The notes below the pieces were generated by a model. The model was not told where the DNA came from, made no database searches, and saw nothing but the letters and a program-made list of their open reading frames with translations. From Melampsora larici-populina 98AG31 (taxonomy: Eukaryota > Basidiomycota > Pucciniomycetes > Pucciniales > Melampsoraceae), in the NCBI RefSeq assembly GCF_000204055.1, contig NW_006768809.1:220695-284694 (forward strand): 64,000 nucleotides of DNA. Direction: 5' to 3'. Both the position numbers and the translations under genes were made by a program. Within the stretch, counting starts at the first letter, position 1. Every line of letters begins with the position of its first letter. Positions 47,075 through 59,400 of this stretch are shown one piece after another.

Positions 47075-49254
47075 TACGTCAATGCCACTTTCTCTGACTC
47101 AGTGAAATCGGTGATGTCAGAAGTGGAATTGATTAGACCAGGAAAAGAATTAACATTAAAAACAATGTTGTGAGAGTAGACAGTTTCACTGGTGTCAAGT
47201 TTGATCCTGTAGTTTTTCATTCCAAGTTGATAACCTAATAAAATACCAGGTGCGGATGTAGCATCAAACTTTTTCCGAAATTTCTTTGAAATGAGTACAT
47301 AAGCCTTGCATCCAATAGGTTCAAGACGAGATACATCAAACTCTCTACCATGCCATAATTCGTATGGAGTTTGATTGTTGATCTCAGCCATTGGAGTTAC
47401 GTTTCCCAAGAATACTGCCGTGCTAACAGCCTCAGCCCAAAAAGAAATAGGCAAATTAGAATGTCGCGAAAGCACACAAGCTTCCTCAGTGGTTGTTCTA
47501 TTACCGCGCTCGGATACAGGATTCTGCTGTGGAGTGTAAGGCGAACTCAAGTAAGAGGTTGTACCATTTTCTTCCAACATTTCACGAAATTCCTTTGACA
47601 TGTACTCTCCACCCTGATCATTCACAAGGCTCACAATTTTGCGGTTATGAAAGGTTTCAACTTCAGCTTTAAATTTCATAAAATAAGAGAAAGTTCCAGA
47701 TTTTGCTTTAAAAATATACACATGTTTATAATTTGTGAAAGCATCCGTCAATTCAAAGTAATATAAACCTCCTCCTTCTGACACAGTTGAAATCTTTCCA
47801 CTAAGGTCACTATGAACAACTTCAAGAGGAAAGGTAGCTTTTGGGATTGAACTGGGATACAGAAGACGATGACCCTTAGAAATTACACAGTCTTCACAAA
47901 ACCAGTCATCAGGTGCCTTAACTCCATACATTAGTTGAAGTCGGTGAGTGTTTGTGTGACCTGATCCGCTGTGTAGCATGCTGTAATCAGCCACTGTTGT
48001 TTTATTGCAAATAAAAGAAGTAGATGACGAGCCTAAGATAATGTCCAATTCTATGACCTGATTCCTGATTTGACCGCTGAATCCAGCATAGCCTTCCTTA
48101 GTCAAGATGACTATACCTTTATCATGAAAAAGTGGATAACCGTCATTGAATAGACAACCCATGCTGATTAGTGGTGATCCTAAGTTGGGAACGTGATAGG
48201 CTTGCAAGACAATGTTTCCACCAAAAGAGTTACACAAGATGTCGCCTTTACCGGCAATGTGAATAACACTCCCATCTGCGAGAGATACATCAGATTTAGC
48301 TTTGACGTAGTTGGTGAATAACTTGATGTTAGAAACCATATGGTCAGAGCAAGCGCTGTCGAGTAAGACGATTCCATCATCAGTAGGGGCACAGCAGGAC
48401 AGAGCGGTAGTTTCAATAACGTCGTCTAGATAGGCGGCTTGTAGAACAGCTGTCGTCGCTCGACTTCTTGACACAGGTGCAGGGTTGGCTGGTCAAAGTT
48501 CAGGAAATGCTTGATAGCATTGTTCAGGTTTGTGTCCTCTGACAGCCGGATTATGACGCCCGTTCAAACAGGTAGGATAGGGAAAACATCGAGCTGGTTG
48601 TTGCGGACGATTAGCAATAGTTGCTGATGCAGTGGCATTATCACGACGATGACGTTCATTGTAATCAACAAGATAGGAGTCCATGACATCAAGAACTACC
48701 TTTGTTTTCAAGGGACGTTTGGTATTGAACAGAGAAATTGTCATCTCCATCAAATTTGGAAGTTTGCCGACTATAGTTTCACCAATCAGTTCTTGAAGAT
48801 CATCGGTGAAGTTCACACCGCACGCGCGCATAGTCGCAAGCGCAGATCAAGTCTCTTTGATATACTTGTCAAGGGAAGTGAACATGATTCTAGTAAAAGT
48901 AGAGTAGGCTTGACCTTTACTACTAGAGGTGGTGGCTTGAAACTTCTCTTTCATAAGTAGCCAGATCTTCAGAGGTTGATAGATGAACCCTTCAGATTCG
49001 ACAATAATACGGTATTGTTGAGTCATATGACTGAACATAATACCCGCAGCCTTACGTTGACGCATAACGTACAAATCGTAAGTGACTTTTTGTTCTCGTG
49101 AGACCAAACCTTCAGGTTCTGGAGGTGGTTCTGCTTCAGGGTCAATGAACTCATTGAGTGAAGCCGACATTAAGGCTCCGGTGATATCACCCTTCCATTC
49201 AGGGTAATTGTTGTCGTCGAGTTTGACAATGCGTAAGCGTGCTTCAGATGACAT
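47011..49254 (-). pseudogene. Copia gag-protease-integrase polyprotein, two TGA stops and a MITE
   Basis: One frame (minus) from MSSEARLRIVKLDDNNYPEW at 49254 contains gag; a zinc-knuckle-like region CFPYPTCLN ... HKPEQCYQ; an aspartic protease motif LLDSACSDHMVSN; the integrase zinc finger HSGSGHTNTHRL ... WFCEDCVISK; and the integrase core HSDLSG / VNDQGGEY / NPVSERGN (D, D, E all present). TGA stops in frame at 48847-48849 (IKET*SALATMRACG) and 48493-48495 (FPEL*PANPAPV) split it. True copia sequence ends at the MITE at 47074; the last residues of the ORF to 47011 come from the MITE. Confidence 0.88.
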
Positions 49255-49418
49255 GATGGAATAATTGAGGTGATCAAAATGAAGTGTGGTGTGCGTTGAA
49301 AGTGTGGTAGTTTCTTGAATCAATCAGAATTTGTGTGCAATAGCAAAAAAAAAATTAAGCTTCTCGTGGTGTGTAGCAAGATGTGATGGTGAAGGTTTCC
49401 CAATACAGCTAGAGAGCT

Positions 49419-49430
49419 GGGCTCATAACC
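49419..49430 (-). promoter_or_regulatory. Copia primer-binding site, complementary to the initiator tRNA-Met anticodon arm
   Basis: GGTTATGAGCCC on the minus strand is complementary to GGGCTCATAACC, the anticodon loop and flank of initiator tRNA-Met. It follows a likely LTR end (CA at 49435-49434) and ATT. Some copia elements, such as Drosophila copia, prime from this internal half-tRNA site and not from the tRNA 3' end. Confidence 0.65.
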
Positions 49431-49449
49431 AATTGAACTATGAATCAAT

Positions 49450-49689
49450 CTAAGATTGTTCAAGGTGTCAGCTTTGTAAACCAAGCTGCACACTGATCAA
49501 GAGAAAAGAACAATCTGAAGTAATGAAGATTGTAAAATATAAGTTTGATTTCCATAAATAAGTAAAACAAACAACATAACAACTTACACCTAAGATTGTT
49601 CAAGGTGTCAGCTTTGTAAACCAAGCTGCACACTGATCAAGAGAAAATAACAATCTGAAGTAATGAAGATTGTAAAATATAAGTTTGAT
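49450..49689. repeat. 100-bp direct repeat, probably within the copia 5' LTR
   Basis: 49450-49549 and 49590-49689 are identical apart from one or two bases (start CTAAGATTGTTCAAGG), 140 bp apart. The location just upstream of the primer-binding site suggests duplication within the LTR; the LTR's outer end was not found. Confidence 0.85.
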
Positions 49690-50316
49690 AAGAGAAAAAG
49701 AGTTAAAACAATGAACAACGATTTACTCTTATAGAACTCTAACATGATGACATCATTAACAATCTTACATAACCAAAAGATGAAGTAATCAAAGAAAATC
49801 ATAACGTGAAAGAAGAGACGCGCTGAGATTACCAATCTCAATTGAAGTCAAGGACATCAAGGCATGTAGTGTTGGCGCTGAGCCCATAACCTGAAGCGGG
49901 AGGGATTGGGCTCATACAAAAATTTAGTTTTGATGAAAAGAAAACCCCAATCTGACACTGGATATCAAGATCAAGCTCAGCTGGGAATCATGTAATGCTT
50001 AATCATTTTCTTTTGAGCTTATGAATTAATGATACAACTTTGGACCTCTAGTTTTGATCACATCAATGGCCATACTGTCAATGTTGGGTTCATTTGTCAT
50101 GTCCTTCATACTGAGACAGGTAGATCTTATTGCACACGGTTACTGATTTATTATACATTGCTTACTGGATTAACATACACTGTTTACTGATCTATTGTAC
50201 ACTGGTTACTGGATGACCATGTCTTTTTATCGCAATAGAGCTTGTTCACTCCTTAAATCCGCTAGAGACTTCAGCCAACACACTTGGCCTTTCGTATATT
50301 TAGCTTAGGTCGATTC
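49690..50316. other. Spacer, no gene seen
   Basis: It likely includes the outer part of the copia LTR and the 3' flank of the tannase gene. A four-fold diverged 'CATTGCTTACTGGATTAACA'-like repeat occurs at about 50150-50215. Confidence 0.35.
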
Positions 50317-52959
50317 TTACTGTTCTTGACACTTGAAGCTATGATGAGAATTTGGATTACCGCGCCCATCATATTTTGAAACCTACAGACAGATACATGG
50401 AATTATATAAGCAGAAAGTCTTGAGTACGGGTGAAAGAATTGAGACCAACCAATGGCCATGGGCATAACTTCCTTTGAAACTGAAGCCCTTCAGCCCTCT
50501 GATCATTTTTGAACTTTGCTGCGATCATGTGATCCGGAGCCTTCCCATTTTCGGTCCATTCGATTAGCGCCAAGACCATGTCGTGCTTGCTGTCAAACTT
50601 GGAAGATTGCATCATGTCAGTTGGAGGAAACACTCCTTGTCCAGCTGCGCCTATGCTTGAAGCACCCGGTCCTCCCCCACAGTGACCCATACCTGACCAA
50701 AGAGAGCAAATCAATTCCGAGTTCTTAAAAGGACTGATGAGGGCATGAAATCAGTAGTTACCAGGAACTGGGAATAGTCTGTAAGACTCTCTTGGATCTC
50801 GTCCCAACGCCTTTTTGACTTGACCGTGGTACCATATAGACTAATGTATTTTCAGATCGGATTAGTGAAATCATCAAAGTTTGGAGACCAAAAATGTTTC
50901 AAAGCTGCCGGTGTGACTTACAGAACGGCTGGGGATCAGGGGATCTAGGAAGAGCAGAAACCAAGTATCAGTGGTGATAGTAGCGGAAGAGCCGCTGGTA
51001 CAGATTTGTACTGACCAGACATTCCAGTATAAGTCATCAATTTCCCCCCACGTTGGATGAAAGGTAAGATGTTACCATCGATTGCATTGCACTTCCCAGG
51101 GTCTGTTTGATCTGCGACGGAAAGCATCTCAATGATGCCTTTTGAGGTGAAGTTGTTGTCCCTGGTAACACTGGTAAGATTCTTGATGATATCAAAGAAA
51201 TTTCACGTCAATTAACTTCGAAAGACGATGTTATTGGTAATGAGTCGACTCACCATGACTTGATATTTGAAAAAATCCGTTGCCACTGGGAATGGTACCG
51301 CAGGCATGAACATACCGGCTCTTGCGAAGAACTCAGAGCCATGCGTATAACTCGGAAAGAGGAAGGTTCCATCTCCATCCACCCAATCTTCAAAAGCAGA
51401 TCGTACTACGGATATTTGTTTCGAAGTCAAGCATTTTGGTGGTATCGTTTCACTGCTACTCGATTTATGTGAATTGACTTGGGAGCACTGAAGTGATTCG
51501 AACGTTGGCTTGCAGACTAGCGGATTATCAATGACCCCATCCTTGACCCCATCCAACATATCACATTGGGTCAAGGTATGTTCATGGACGAGCGCCCAAT
51601 CGCTTATATTCATGAACCCTTCCTTCATTGGTGAATTGCGCAGGTTAGATTCCACCATCCATCCATTCCTGCATGAATTGACGCTGAGTCAAATGGCTAT
51701 GATGCACAGCAAAGTGAGGAAATGAAAAACTTACAGATGAGTCCACCATTGCGCTGCTGCACCTGCAAGTACACCATCAAAGTCTTTGGGATAGGCTTGC
51801 ACTTCTTTCAGACCTTGCTTGCCTCCTGAAGAACAACCTGTATACAAAGTATTTCTTCAGCTCAAGAGCGCAGATGATGAGATCGTGGAAAATGGACAAA
51901 ATAGTGAAAAGACGAACCCAGCCAGTAGTTCTTGTTCGCTGGTTTGCCGTAAAAGTGCTTCACAGCTGATTTGGAAAATATGGTACTAAGGTGGACCGCA
52001 CGATACCCAAAATCGTGACGTGTTTCTCCATTCGAAATGGCGAAGGTACCATCGAACTCCATGCCATCATGTCCAGTGTTCGTCGATGCGACTGCGAACT
52101 TGTATTTTGTCAGCGGGACTGCCTAGAAAGTGATGAAAATGGGTCAATACCTGCCAGAGAGGACGCAGTATATGAGCTGGGAAAATGGGTACGACTTACC
52201 ATGCTATCATTTACCCGAACGTTCAAGAATAGGAGCAATGCAGGTGAGCACAGTCTTCATCTACAATCATTGTCTGAGAAGGGCTCACTCTGGATAATTC
52301 ACCCTCCCAGAATCTAGATTTAGAAGAAATTGCACGAAGGAATCGTCTTTGAGTTGTGAGCTTGCAACATCAAATAGATGAAAGACTGACTTCCTCCATT
52401 CCCGACAAATGCAAATCTACCACTCCAGTCTTCCAAAGGTAACCAAACCTCGAATTGAACACGACTGGTGCTCGAAGTGTTGAAATAGCCTCCTGATAAT
52501 CATGAGTTTCATGAATCAGTAGGACGTCAACCTTATCTCGACTTGACGTTGGGCTCACCAAATCTACAGAACTTTGGTAAGTTGGGGATCACCTCCCTGA
52601 ATGGCACTGTGTTCGGAGATGATGCGGAAAAGTTACTGGAAGCTGCAATATTTCAAAAAAATCATGTAGCCAATTGAAAATAAGTATTGAATCAGTCGCA
52701 CCAACAAGAAATCATTTGAAATGGTTTCACTGTGTAAGTCTGAAACATAGACTTCAATTTTGTGTTTCTTGATGGCAGCCGGGACCAGTTGCCGTAGATT
52801 AGCGCAGCGAGTAGCCAGCTCTTGCCCGTCAGTGCCGTTTTGAGGTGAAGCGGACAGATTCGAGAACTGATTGTCCGACGTAAAAGAGCGAGCTAAGACT
52901 TGACTTCCGCACAATACTCCTCCTATTGACAATGAGAGCCATTGAATGAAAAGCCTCAT
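50317..52959 (-). CDS. Secreted tannase/feruloyl-esterase family hydrolase, 602 aa, 13 exons
   Basis: Exons (minus) are 52731-52959, 52559-52642, 52391-52492, 52289-52313, 52200-52254, 51918-52122, 51735-51837, 51254-51683, 51016-51181, 50922-50944, 50762-50840, 50451-50692 and 50317-50382: 1809 nt, 603 codons, every junction in phase. A signal peptide (MRLFIQWLSLSIGGVLCGSQ) predicts secretion. Family motifs: LPKFCRF; VQFEVWLPLEDWSGRF; FVGNGG; ASTNTGHDG; DFGYRAVHLST; GCSSGGKQGL (nucleophile Ser with adjacent Cys); LDGVKDGVIDNPLVC; RGGKLMTYTGMSDPLIP (catalytic Asp); GMGHCGGGPG (catalytic His with adjacent Cys); and the C-terminal KYDGRGNPNSHHSFKC. The CS-D-HC arrangement is intact. It should hydrolyse ester bonds of plant phenolic compounds (gallate or ferulate esters); the substrate cannot be told from sequence. 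Two microexons of 23 and 25 nt occur. Confidence 0.92.
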
Positions 52960-53362
52960 TATGGGATGATATCTGAATCGAGCTCAGTGGGGTTTATCTT
53001 ATGTATGGTCAAGTGTTTTGTGCAGTAAGTTGAAATTGTACAAAGTTGGAACTAGAGCCCAAATGATGAAATGAAAGGGATCCGACAAATCAGAGTCTAC
53101 GGCGATCTGAACAAGCGATGAGAATGGGCTTCGATGAATCGTAGTCTACCGCAAGCGGGGGATAAGCCTGGATAAGCCTAAAGTTTTGAGAAGTTGAAAG
53201 AAATGTACACTATGCGTAAATTTTTGAGATGAGGATGAACAGGGAGAAAAGAGGCTTGATGCGATGGCACCAGCACACAACGATTTATAGAAGGCTCAAT
53301 TCGTGCATTGAAAAGAGCCCCTTGAGATCCTTCTCTCTCTCATCTGTAGCAACCCAGACGGC
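52960..53362. other. Upstream region of the tannase gene, no gene seen
   Basis: It should contain the tannase promoter. No clear TATA element within 100 nt of the start codon was recognised. Confidence 0.35.
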
Positions 53363-54077
53363 TTGTCTTCTTGTTCCAGGTATCGCCAAGTGACCCTGAA
53401 GTTTCGCCATATCGATACAGCCGGGGTAAAGGATAAGCCCGTACGCATCAAAAGTAACGTGGGTTTAGCGCAAGAAAGCGTATGTACACCGCAAGACGAG
53501 AAAATTTGGAACCTTGTGGCAATTGATAACACTAGTGCGAGAGCAGCGCTGGGAGGTTTATCAACAACCCCAGGGATTTTTCTGACTCATGACGCTAACC
53601 TTATCCCCCCGAAGATACGACTCCAGTTCACCCATTTATGGGTTTGTCAAGCAGGCACAAAATACTAAACCGAAGTGGCATCACAACCCATTCCACAGGT
53701 TTTTCCAACATCCCGTCTGCGAAGAACTGGCCGAGTTCATCCACCAGATACCTCTCGACCCAACCGACATCTTAACCCGCCCTACCAACTACACCACAAT
53801 CATCCAAGAAAATGAAGGACTCGCCAAGACCGAGGCCAACAAACTCACAGCGACACTGGAGCACGTTGTGATTTTCACGGATGGCTCCAGAATACCGAAA
53901 TGCACCACGGCAGCCGCAGCGTGGTGCAAAAACACTAACAAACTAGACCTTAGGCGGGCGAGCCCGCCTCTAAAGCAAGACTTTACTTACTATCAAACAA
54001 ATTGGTACAACTTAAACATAAGGCAGAATGCATGTATTCATACTGATTTTACAAGGTTAACAATCTATCATCATTGA
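53363..54077 (+). pseudogene. Fragment of a non-LTR retrotransposon (end of RT and RNase H)
   Basis: One frame reads ARAALGGLSTTPGIFLTHDA, typical of the region after the reverse transcriptase of Tad/I-like LINEs; another overlapping frame (from 53589) contains VVIFTDGSRIPKCTTAAAAW, the start of an RNase H domain with its first Asp. The frame shift between them and the loss of the rest mark it as a remnant. Confidence 0.65.
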
Positions 54078-54281
54078 CTTGACAGGATTCAGACCTTGGA
54101 GGAAAGGCTTGACAACGCACTGATCAGGTGTAAAAAGATCAATTGTTATATGGAAACAAGAGAAAATTACATCTATATCCAAGTACAAATAGAATCTTGT
54201 AGACAGGAATCACAACATACATATGCACAGTAAGGAGGTGATTAAGCTGAAGATGAAGATGGATATGTTTCAAGGTATATT

Positions 54282-54598
54282 GGGAGTCGGTACGAGTATT
54301 GACCAACGGGAATGGGTCGAAAGGCGACCGGGTAGTGAAAGCTCACGGGGTGGAACCATAACGTCCCATCCTCTCTGGCGGAGATACTTCCATCTCACAT
54401 GCCTTCAGAGGATGGACGTTAGGATGCAAGTTCCGCAACACATCATTTCCCTAAATACCCATCACGGTGTGAGGAACTCTTTGTCCCACATTTGAAAATT
54501 TCCTATTTAAAAATTTCCTACTTTCTGTTAGCTTTCAATCTACTACAAGCCGTTCGCATCGCTATTAGCTCAAACAAAAATTCCTCAAAAATTTTTGT
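54282..54598 (+). repeat. Split direct repeat A1
   Basis: 317 bp starting GGGAGTCGGTACGAGTATTG; it matches A2 (61938-62254) with a handful of substitutions. It forms the left end of the retrotransposon. Confidence 0.9.
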
Positions 54599-54711
54599 TG
54601 AAAAAGGAAGAAAGAGTCCGCACAATTATCATCGCGACAATCATTTCTTTTTGCTTAAAAAGTCTACCTTAAGCAAAGGCCTTCTTTTTCACAATACTTC
54701 TCTCACAAGTT

Positions 54712-56496
54712 ATGATCGCTGAGGCAAACTTGGTACAAGATCGTTTCAAAGCTATCGATGCAATCCTCACCAACTATGACATTGTGGGTGGCAGCACAGC
54801 CATGTCGATGGGCGAACTTCGTGACCAGGTTGCGAAGGTCTACGACCCATCGTCCCACGACTTCATATATCATTGGTCAGCCGTGGCACGAGTCGCAATC
54901 GCGCTCGACCACGCCCAACGCCGAATTGAATACGGCACGGTGGATGAGCTCCCACCAGGTGCCGACCCTATGGCGGAGAAACCCTACGTTCTCCGCCGAA
55001 AATTTAGACCATCCTTGGACGCCGACTACTACCGGCCACCTTGTGGTTTCATTGGGAAACAACTTCCGGCTGGGTTCAAAACGTCTGACCCTAACCAGAA
55101 CTTGGAAGATCTTTCCATGTTCCCGGCAGGAGGTTTGCACCATCAGGCTGAGCCAACTTTTCCATCGGCCTCACCACCGCCTTTCCAACCAAGACTCCCT
55201 TCACCAGGAACCCCTCCCTCCCCAGGGAAAAAGAAAAATCGACGTCGGCACCGCCGACGGGCTCCATCTAACCAGGATGACGGAGTCCTTCGAGGAGCCG
55301 ACATTCCTCTGGCGTTGCGGGTCTCATCCCCTCGGCAACCAACTGCTGGAGGATCTCAAGCCAAGAAGCTTATCATCCAGCCAACCATCAGCCTGGCCGA
55401 CAGATTGGCGCCGAAACCGGCATCCAATGTTGCTGATAAACGTCTGGCTTGTCCATTCATCGATAACCCTAAGCGAAGAAGGCACAACTCGCCACCTTCG
55501 TCCTCATCCTCGTCAAGCTCATCTTCAGACGGAGACTACACGCCTCCGCCAGCACCGGCTGCCTCTGGGGCACCAGCCAACTCTGGAAGCAAAGGGGACA
55601 ATGACGATGAGATCCCATTTCTGGCTCACAACAAGCATCTGTCCCCCAAAGCTTTTACCCCTCTCTCTTCGCAAATTCAAAAAATCACTATCAAATACAA
55701 GTCAAACATCAAGAAATTTGTCTCCCTATTTAACTCCTGCGGTAACCGCCCAGCCAACTGGCACAACTGTCTCACCAAAGACTTGTTGGAGTATAATTTC
55801 ATCGATTTACGGAAATTATACGGCGAAGTTTCCTCCTCTGCGCCCTCGGAAGCTTTTCTCAAAGTTAATGACGCCGGCAAGCTCAAAAGCATTGATGGAG
55901 CGCCTCCCAAAGAGATCACCAACAGCGACCACTGGAAAGATCTCATGTCTGTGGCTTGTCATGCGTATATCACAGCCTTTCCTCCCGCGGCAATTTTCAT
56001 CAAGAAGTATTTCGATTACATCTTCAGCTTACCAGGTTTGTTCCAGGCCAAATTCAACTGGAAAGATGTCAGAGACTTTGACGTCGAGTTACGGAAAGAA
56101 TTCGCCTCCCGGCCATGGCTGGTTTGGGGAGACTACACCCATGATAGTCTCCGAGGCATTGACAACCAGATCTTGTACAGTGCCGCTAGTTGGTTCTCTC
56201 GCTCCGCGCGCAACACCGTGAAAACGCCTGCAGTATCACGAACAGTCATCCAAGAGTCAATATCTTCTCCACGAGCAACGGCACGAGCGACACAACCCAA
56301 AAAACCTCGAGGGCGTCGCAACAAGCCCAACTACACCGTCAAGAACGCCAAAGGGCTTCCTATTGCTGATCAAATATGCATTAATTGGAATCTTGGCGTT
56401 TGTCCCCATTCAGACGCTGAGTGCGACAGAATACACAATATGTGCAACAAGGATGGATGCAATGGCACTCATCAAGGAAGCAGCACTCACAAATGA
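54712..56496 (+). CDS. Gag-like protein of the tyrosine-recombinase retrotransposon, 594 aa
   Basis: One open frame starts MIAEANLVQDRFKAIDAILT. It contains Pro/Ser-rich stretches, basic runs (KKKNRRRHRRRAPS), a serine run followed by acidic residues, a conserved-looking globular part (PANWHNCLTKDLLEYNFIDL) and a C-terminal zinc-finger-like CINWNLGVCPHSDAECDRIH (C-x7-C-x5-C-x3-H). A nucleic-acid-binding structural role is expected by position. It overlaps the next frame by about 130 bp in a different phase, which suggests frameshifting or a separate start for the polymerase. Confidence 0.7.
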   Translation: MIAEANLVQDRFKAIDAILTNYDIVGGSTAMSMGELRDQVAKVYDPSSHDFIYHWSAVARVAIALDHAQRRIEYGTVDELPPGADPMAEKPYVLRRKFRPSLDADYYRPPCGFIGKQLPAGFKTSDPNQNLEDLSMFPAGGLHHQAEPTFPSASPPPFQPRLPSPGTPPSPGKKKNRRRHRRRAPSNQDDGVLRGADIPLALRVSSPRQPTAGGSQAKKLIIQPTISLADRLAPKPASNVADKRLACPFIDNPKRRRHNSPPSSSSSSSSSSDGDYTPPPAPAASGAPANSGSKGDNDDEIPFLAHNKHLSPKAFTPLSSQIQKITIKYKSNIKKFVSLFNSCGNRPANWHNCLTKDLLEYNFIDLRKLYGEVSSSAPSEAFLKVNDAGKLKSIDGAPPKEITNSDHWKDLMSVACHAYITAFPPAAIFIKKYFDYIFSLPGLFQAKFNWKDVRDFDVELRKEFASRPWLVWGDYTHDSLRGIDNQILYSAASWFSRSARNTVKTPAVSRTVIQESISSPRATARATQPKKPRGRRNKPNYTVKNAKGLPIADQICINWNLGVCPHSDAECDRIHNMCNKDGCNGTHQGSSTHK

Positions 56497-59400
56497 GCCC
56501 AACAACCGCCGGTTCCTTCGCGGGTTGGAAATTGACAGTTTATCTCGAGGATACTCTGCCTCAGTCAAATCATCCCTTCACGCTGAACCCCTACCTTCCG
56601 CTCCCCCTCTATCATCCGATCCCCTAGCAGCCTACGCTATCAAACGCAGGCCAGACTTATTCAAAATCACTTGCCCAATAAAAATCGATAAATTCGTTGC
56701 TCTTCTCAAAAACCACCAAAACAGACCTCTAGTTGATTCCGTCGTGCTAGGGCTCACGGAAGGATTCTGGCCTTTGTCGGCAATGCCTTCGGACGAGACA
56801 GTGGACAACTTCAACCACGCCTCTGGAGCCAAAGCCGAGAAAATCTTAGAAAAATCCCGCAACAAAGAAGTCAAGGCGGGCAGATACTCACCTCGGTTCT
56901 ATACTCTCTTACCTGGGATAAAAGTCTCCCCGCTCTGCCTGGCGACAAACCCGAATTCAGGCAAAGTCAGAACATGTACAAACATGTCATTTGGCAAACC
57001 TTCACCCAACGATCTCATCAACAAAGAAAAAATACGAATCGACCTAGACTCCGTGGCATCATTCATTCCTCATCTCCTAATTCATCGTCAATCCAATCAC
57101 AAGGTTCTGATTTGGAAGTCGGACGTCGATGGTGCGTTCCGTATCCTGCCAGCTTCCTTGCAGTGGCAACTTTGCCAAGTGGTGAGAATTGGTAAGGCTC
57201 TCCACGCAGATAGAAATGTGAACTTCTGTTGCTCAAGTTCTCCGAAACTTTGGTGCACATTGTAGAACTTAAAGCTCAACAAGAGCTTTACAGAGCTTCA
57301 AGAGGGATAATCTACTAATATAACTAACTAGTAGAATTTGCCTAAGACTGCCTCTTTGAAAGAATCAACACGGGGTTTTGCTGAATTCTTTGGGATAAGG
57401 CACCAGAGAAATTTGTCTCAATACTTAATTCAAGTATTATTCCCGTGATTTTTAGAAATAAAGAAATCTCAACACTATTGTAGTGTTATTCCAATCTGAG
57501 CACAACAAAACACAACTTTAATTACTAGCAAAAAGCAACAATCAGTTTGATTGTTATTCCAATGAAGACTTATAGTCTTATCACACGTAAAGAAATCTCT
57601 CCTTTGATGTAAAGGGGCAATTTAGTGAACTTAGTACTGCTAAAGTAATTTAATGATGATTAAAAACACTCTAACAAAAGTATAAGATGAGTAAAAAGGG
57701 GAACAAAGGCCCGTAAAATCCTTAACAATAGTATATATCCCTCTAACAACCTTCAAAAATGGTCAACAACCTCCAAAAACCCTCAAAAACCCTCAAAATC
57801 AACAGAAAATCCTCCAATGTAACCATATGATGTCATTATTATTATTGTTTGTAATGATTCAAGGCGTGAATTTGATCAATTGATGTGAATAAATGATGAA
57901 AAGATCTTCTTATGATGAATACAGGTGAGTTTTTCCTAATATTCATAGCTGAAATCCATTTTTGGAATTACGAATTTTTTGTAAAGTTGTTCAATTTTTA
58001 ATTACTATAGCTCATTTGATAGCCCTCGTGATTCTGATCATTTATCACCCCCATATCACCTATTTCTGATGTGTGATGAATAAGTTATTGAGTTGTAAAG
58101 ATTAAGAAAATAAAGTTTTGTCATGTAAATGTCACATGTAACCTCCAAATTCAAAATTCACTCCAGTTTCTTTGTTGCCTTATAAATTTTTCACTACTCC
58201 TCCGTTACTAATGATTTAAAGATTGTACATTATGAAATCAATGATTCTGCGTCGAATGAACTATCACATACCCAATTCTGACAAGTTTTACCATATGTAA
58301 TTGACTAAAGACCTCCATTTTTGACGAATTTTGACTATTTTCACGTCTAATAATGATTTTTCTCCTATCAAAAGATCATTCCACAGCACTCCAATCAATC
58401 ACACAGCACTAAAATCAATCTGAAAAACTCTTGGCGCAATCAATCCATCAATGACATCACTACACAGGAATTAATACCATAGTACCCTTTTTCGAAATTT
58501 CCCTTTTCTTGAATAACTTCACACCTCCCTTATCAATCCTCATGATCCAAGTTGCTGATGACTAATGTTGTCCTTCCCTTTCACAATAAAACCTTCCTGA
58601 ACCAATGCCTCTTATAATAATAACCTAAAAACCACTTTCCAGCCTTTCATACCCATATTTTCGAATTTTCCTTCAACTTTCTTAATATTCTTCTTCTTCT
58701 TTCATTCTTTTCATAACAGTTTCCATTCCTTAAGATCCAAACTAAATGTTCTTCTTCCTCAAATCCCTTCTTACTAATCCCTTTAATTTGATTTTCACTC
58801 TTATACTATTTTTATTGATCTTTTCGAATTTTTCTTCACTCTTAAATGGTCTTATCAATTGCTTGTGTAAATATATGATTTGAAAGATAATGAAATGAGG
58901 ATTATGAATCAACTATGATACCCTTGATGACTAATAACTTCAATCATAATTTTGCCTTTGACCAAAAATACGAATTTTCACACAATTTTTAATTTTTTTG
59001 CTTAAGTAGAGATCTTGCTCACCACAGCATTCTTTTCTCTTGTTCTGTGGATTGCTTTCCATGTGTTCAACATCACAGAGTTGAACGCATACATGGATGA
59101 CTCCTGGGGCACAAACCTAGCCTCCGAACTTGTCATGTTCCAGGGTCAACGCATCCCAACAAATCAAGCAAAATTCTTGACCCTCTTTGACTTCATTGGC
59201 ATTCTGTGGGCCTGGGAAAAACAGCTCTCAGGTCCTGTGCTTGAAGTCATTGGGCACACAATCAACTGTGAAGACTTGTTGATCTCCCTATCTATCAACA
59301 AACACATTGAACTCATCAAGGCTTTACGCTCCTTCACGTCAAAAATCTCCCATCCGTTGGTTGAATGGCAACAATTGACAGGATGGGCGAATTGGGCCTT

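Larger units (their letters stand above)
46262..49434 (-). mobile_element. Truncated Ty1/copia retrotransposon, RT and RNase H missing
   Basis: On the minus strand: primer-binding site at 49419-49430, gag-protease-integrase (49254 to about 47080), a MITE, then the linker between integrase and RT (46638-46262; SIPEIHDITSAINEANILP). The expected reverse transcriptase and RNase H do not follow; the LTR-like repeat begins instead. The element is a remnant and carries stops as well. Confidence 0.85.

Noticed and set aside
54758..56221. Second 487-aa plus-strand ORF overlapping the gag-like ORF
   Set aside because: It is one base out of phase with the better frame; composition is Ser/Arg/Pro noise with no zinc finger, while the 54712 frame has the zinc motif.
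57262..59031. Spliceosomal intron in the RT gene
   Set aside because: The left side starts GTAG, but no AG acceptor restores the RT phase; the duplicated CATT explains the join better.
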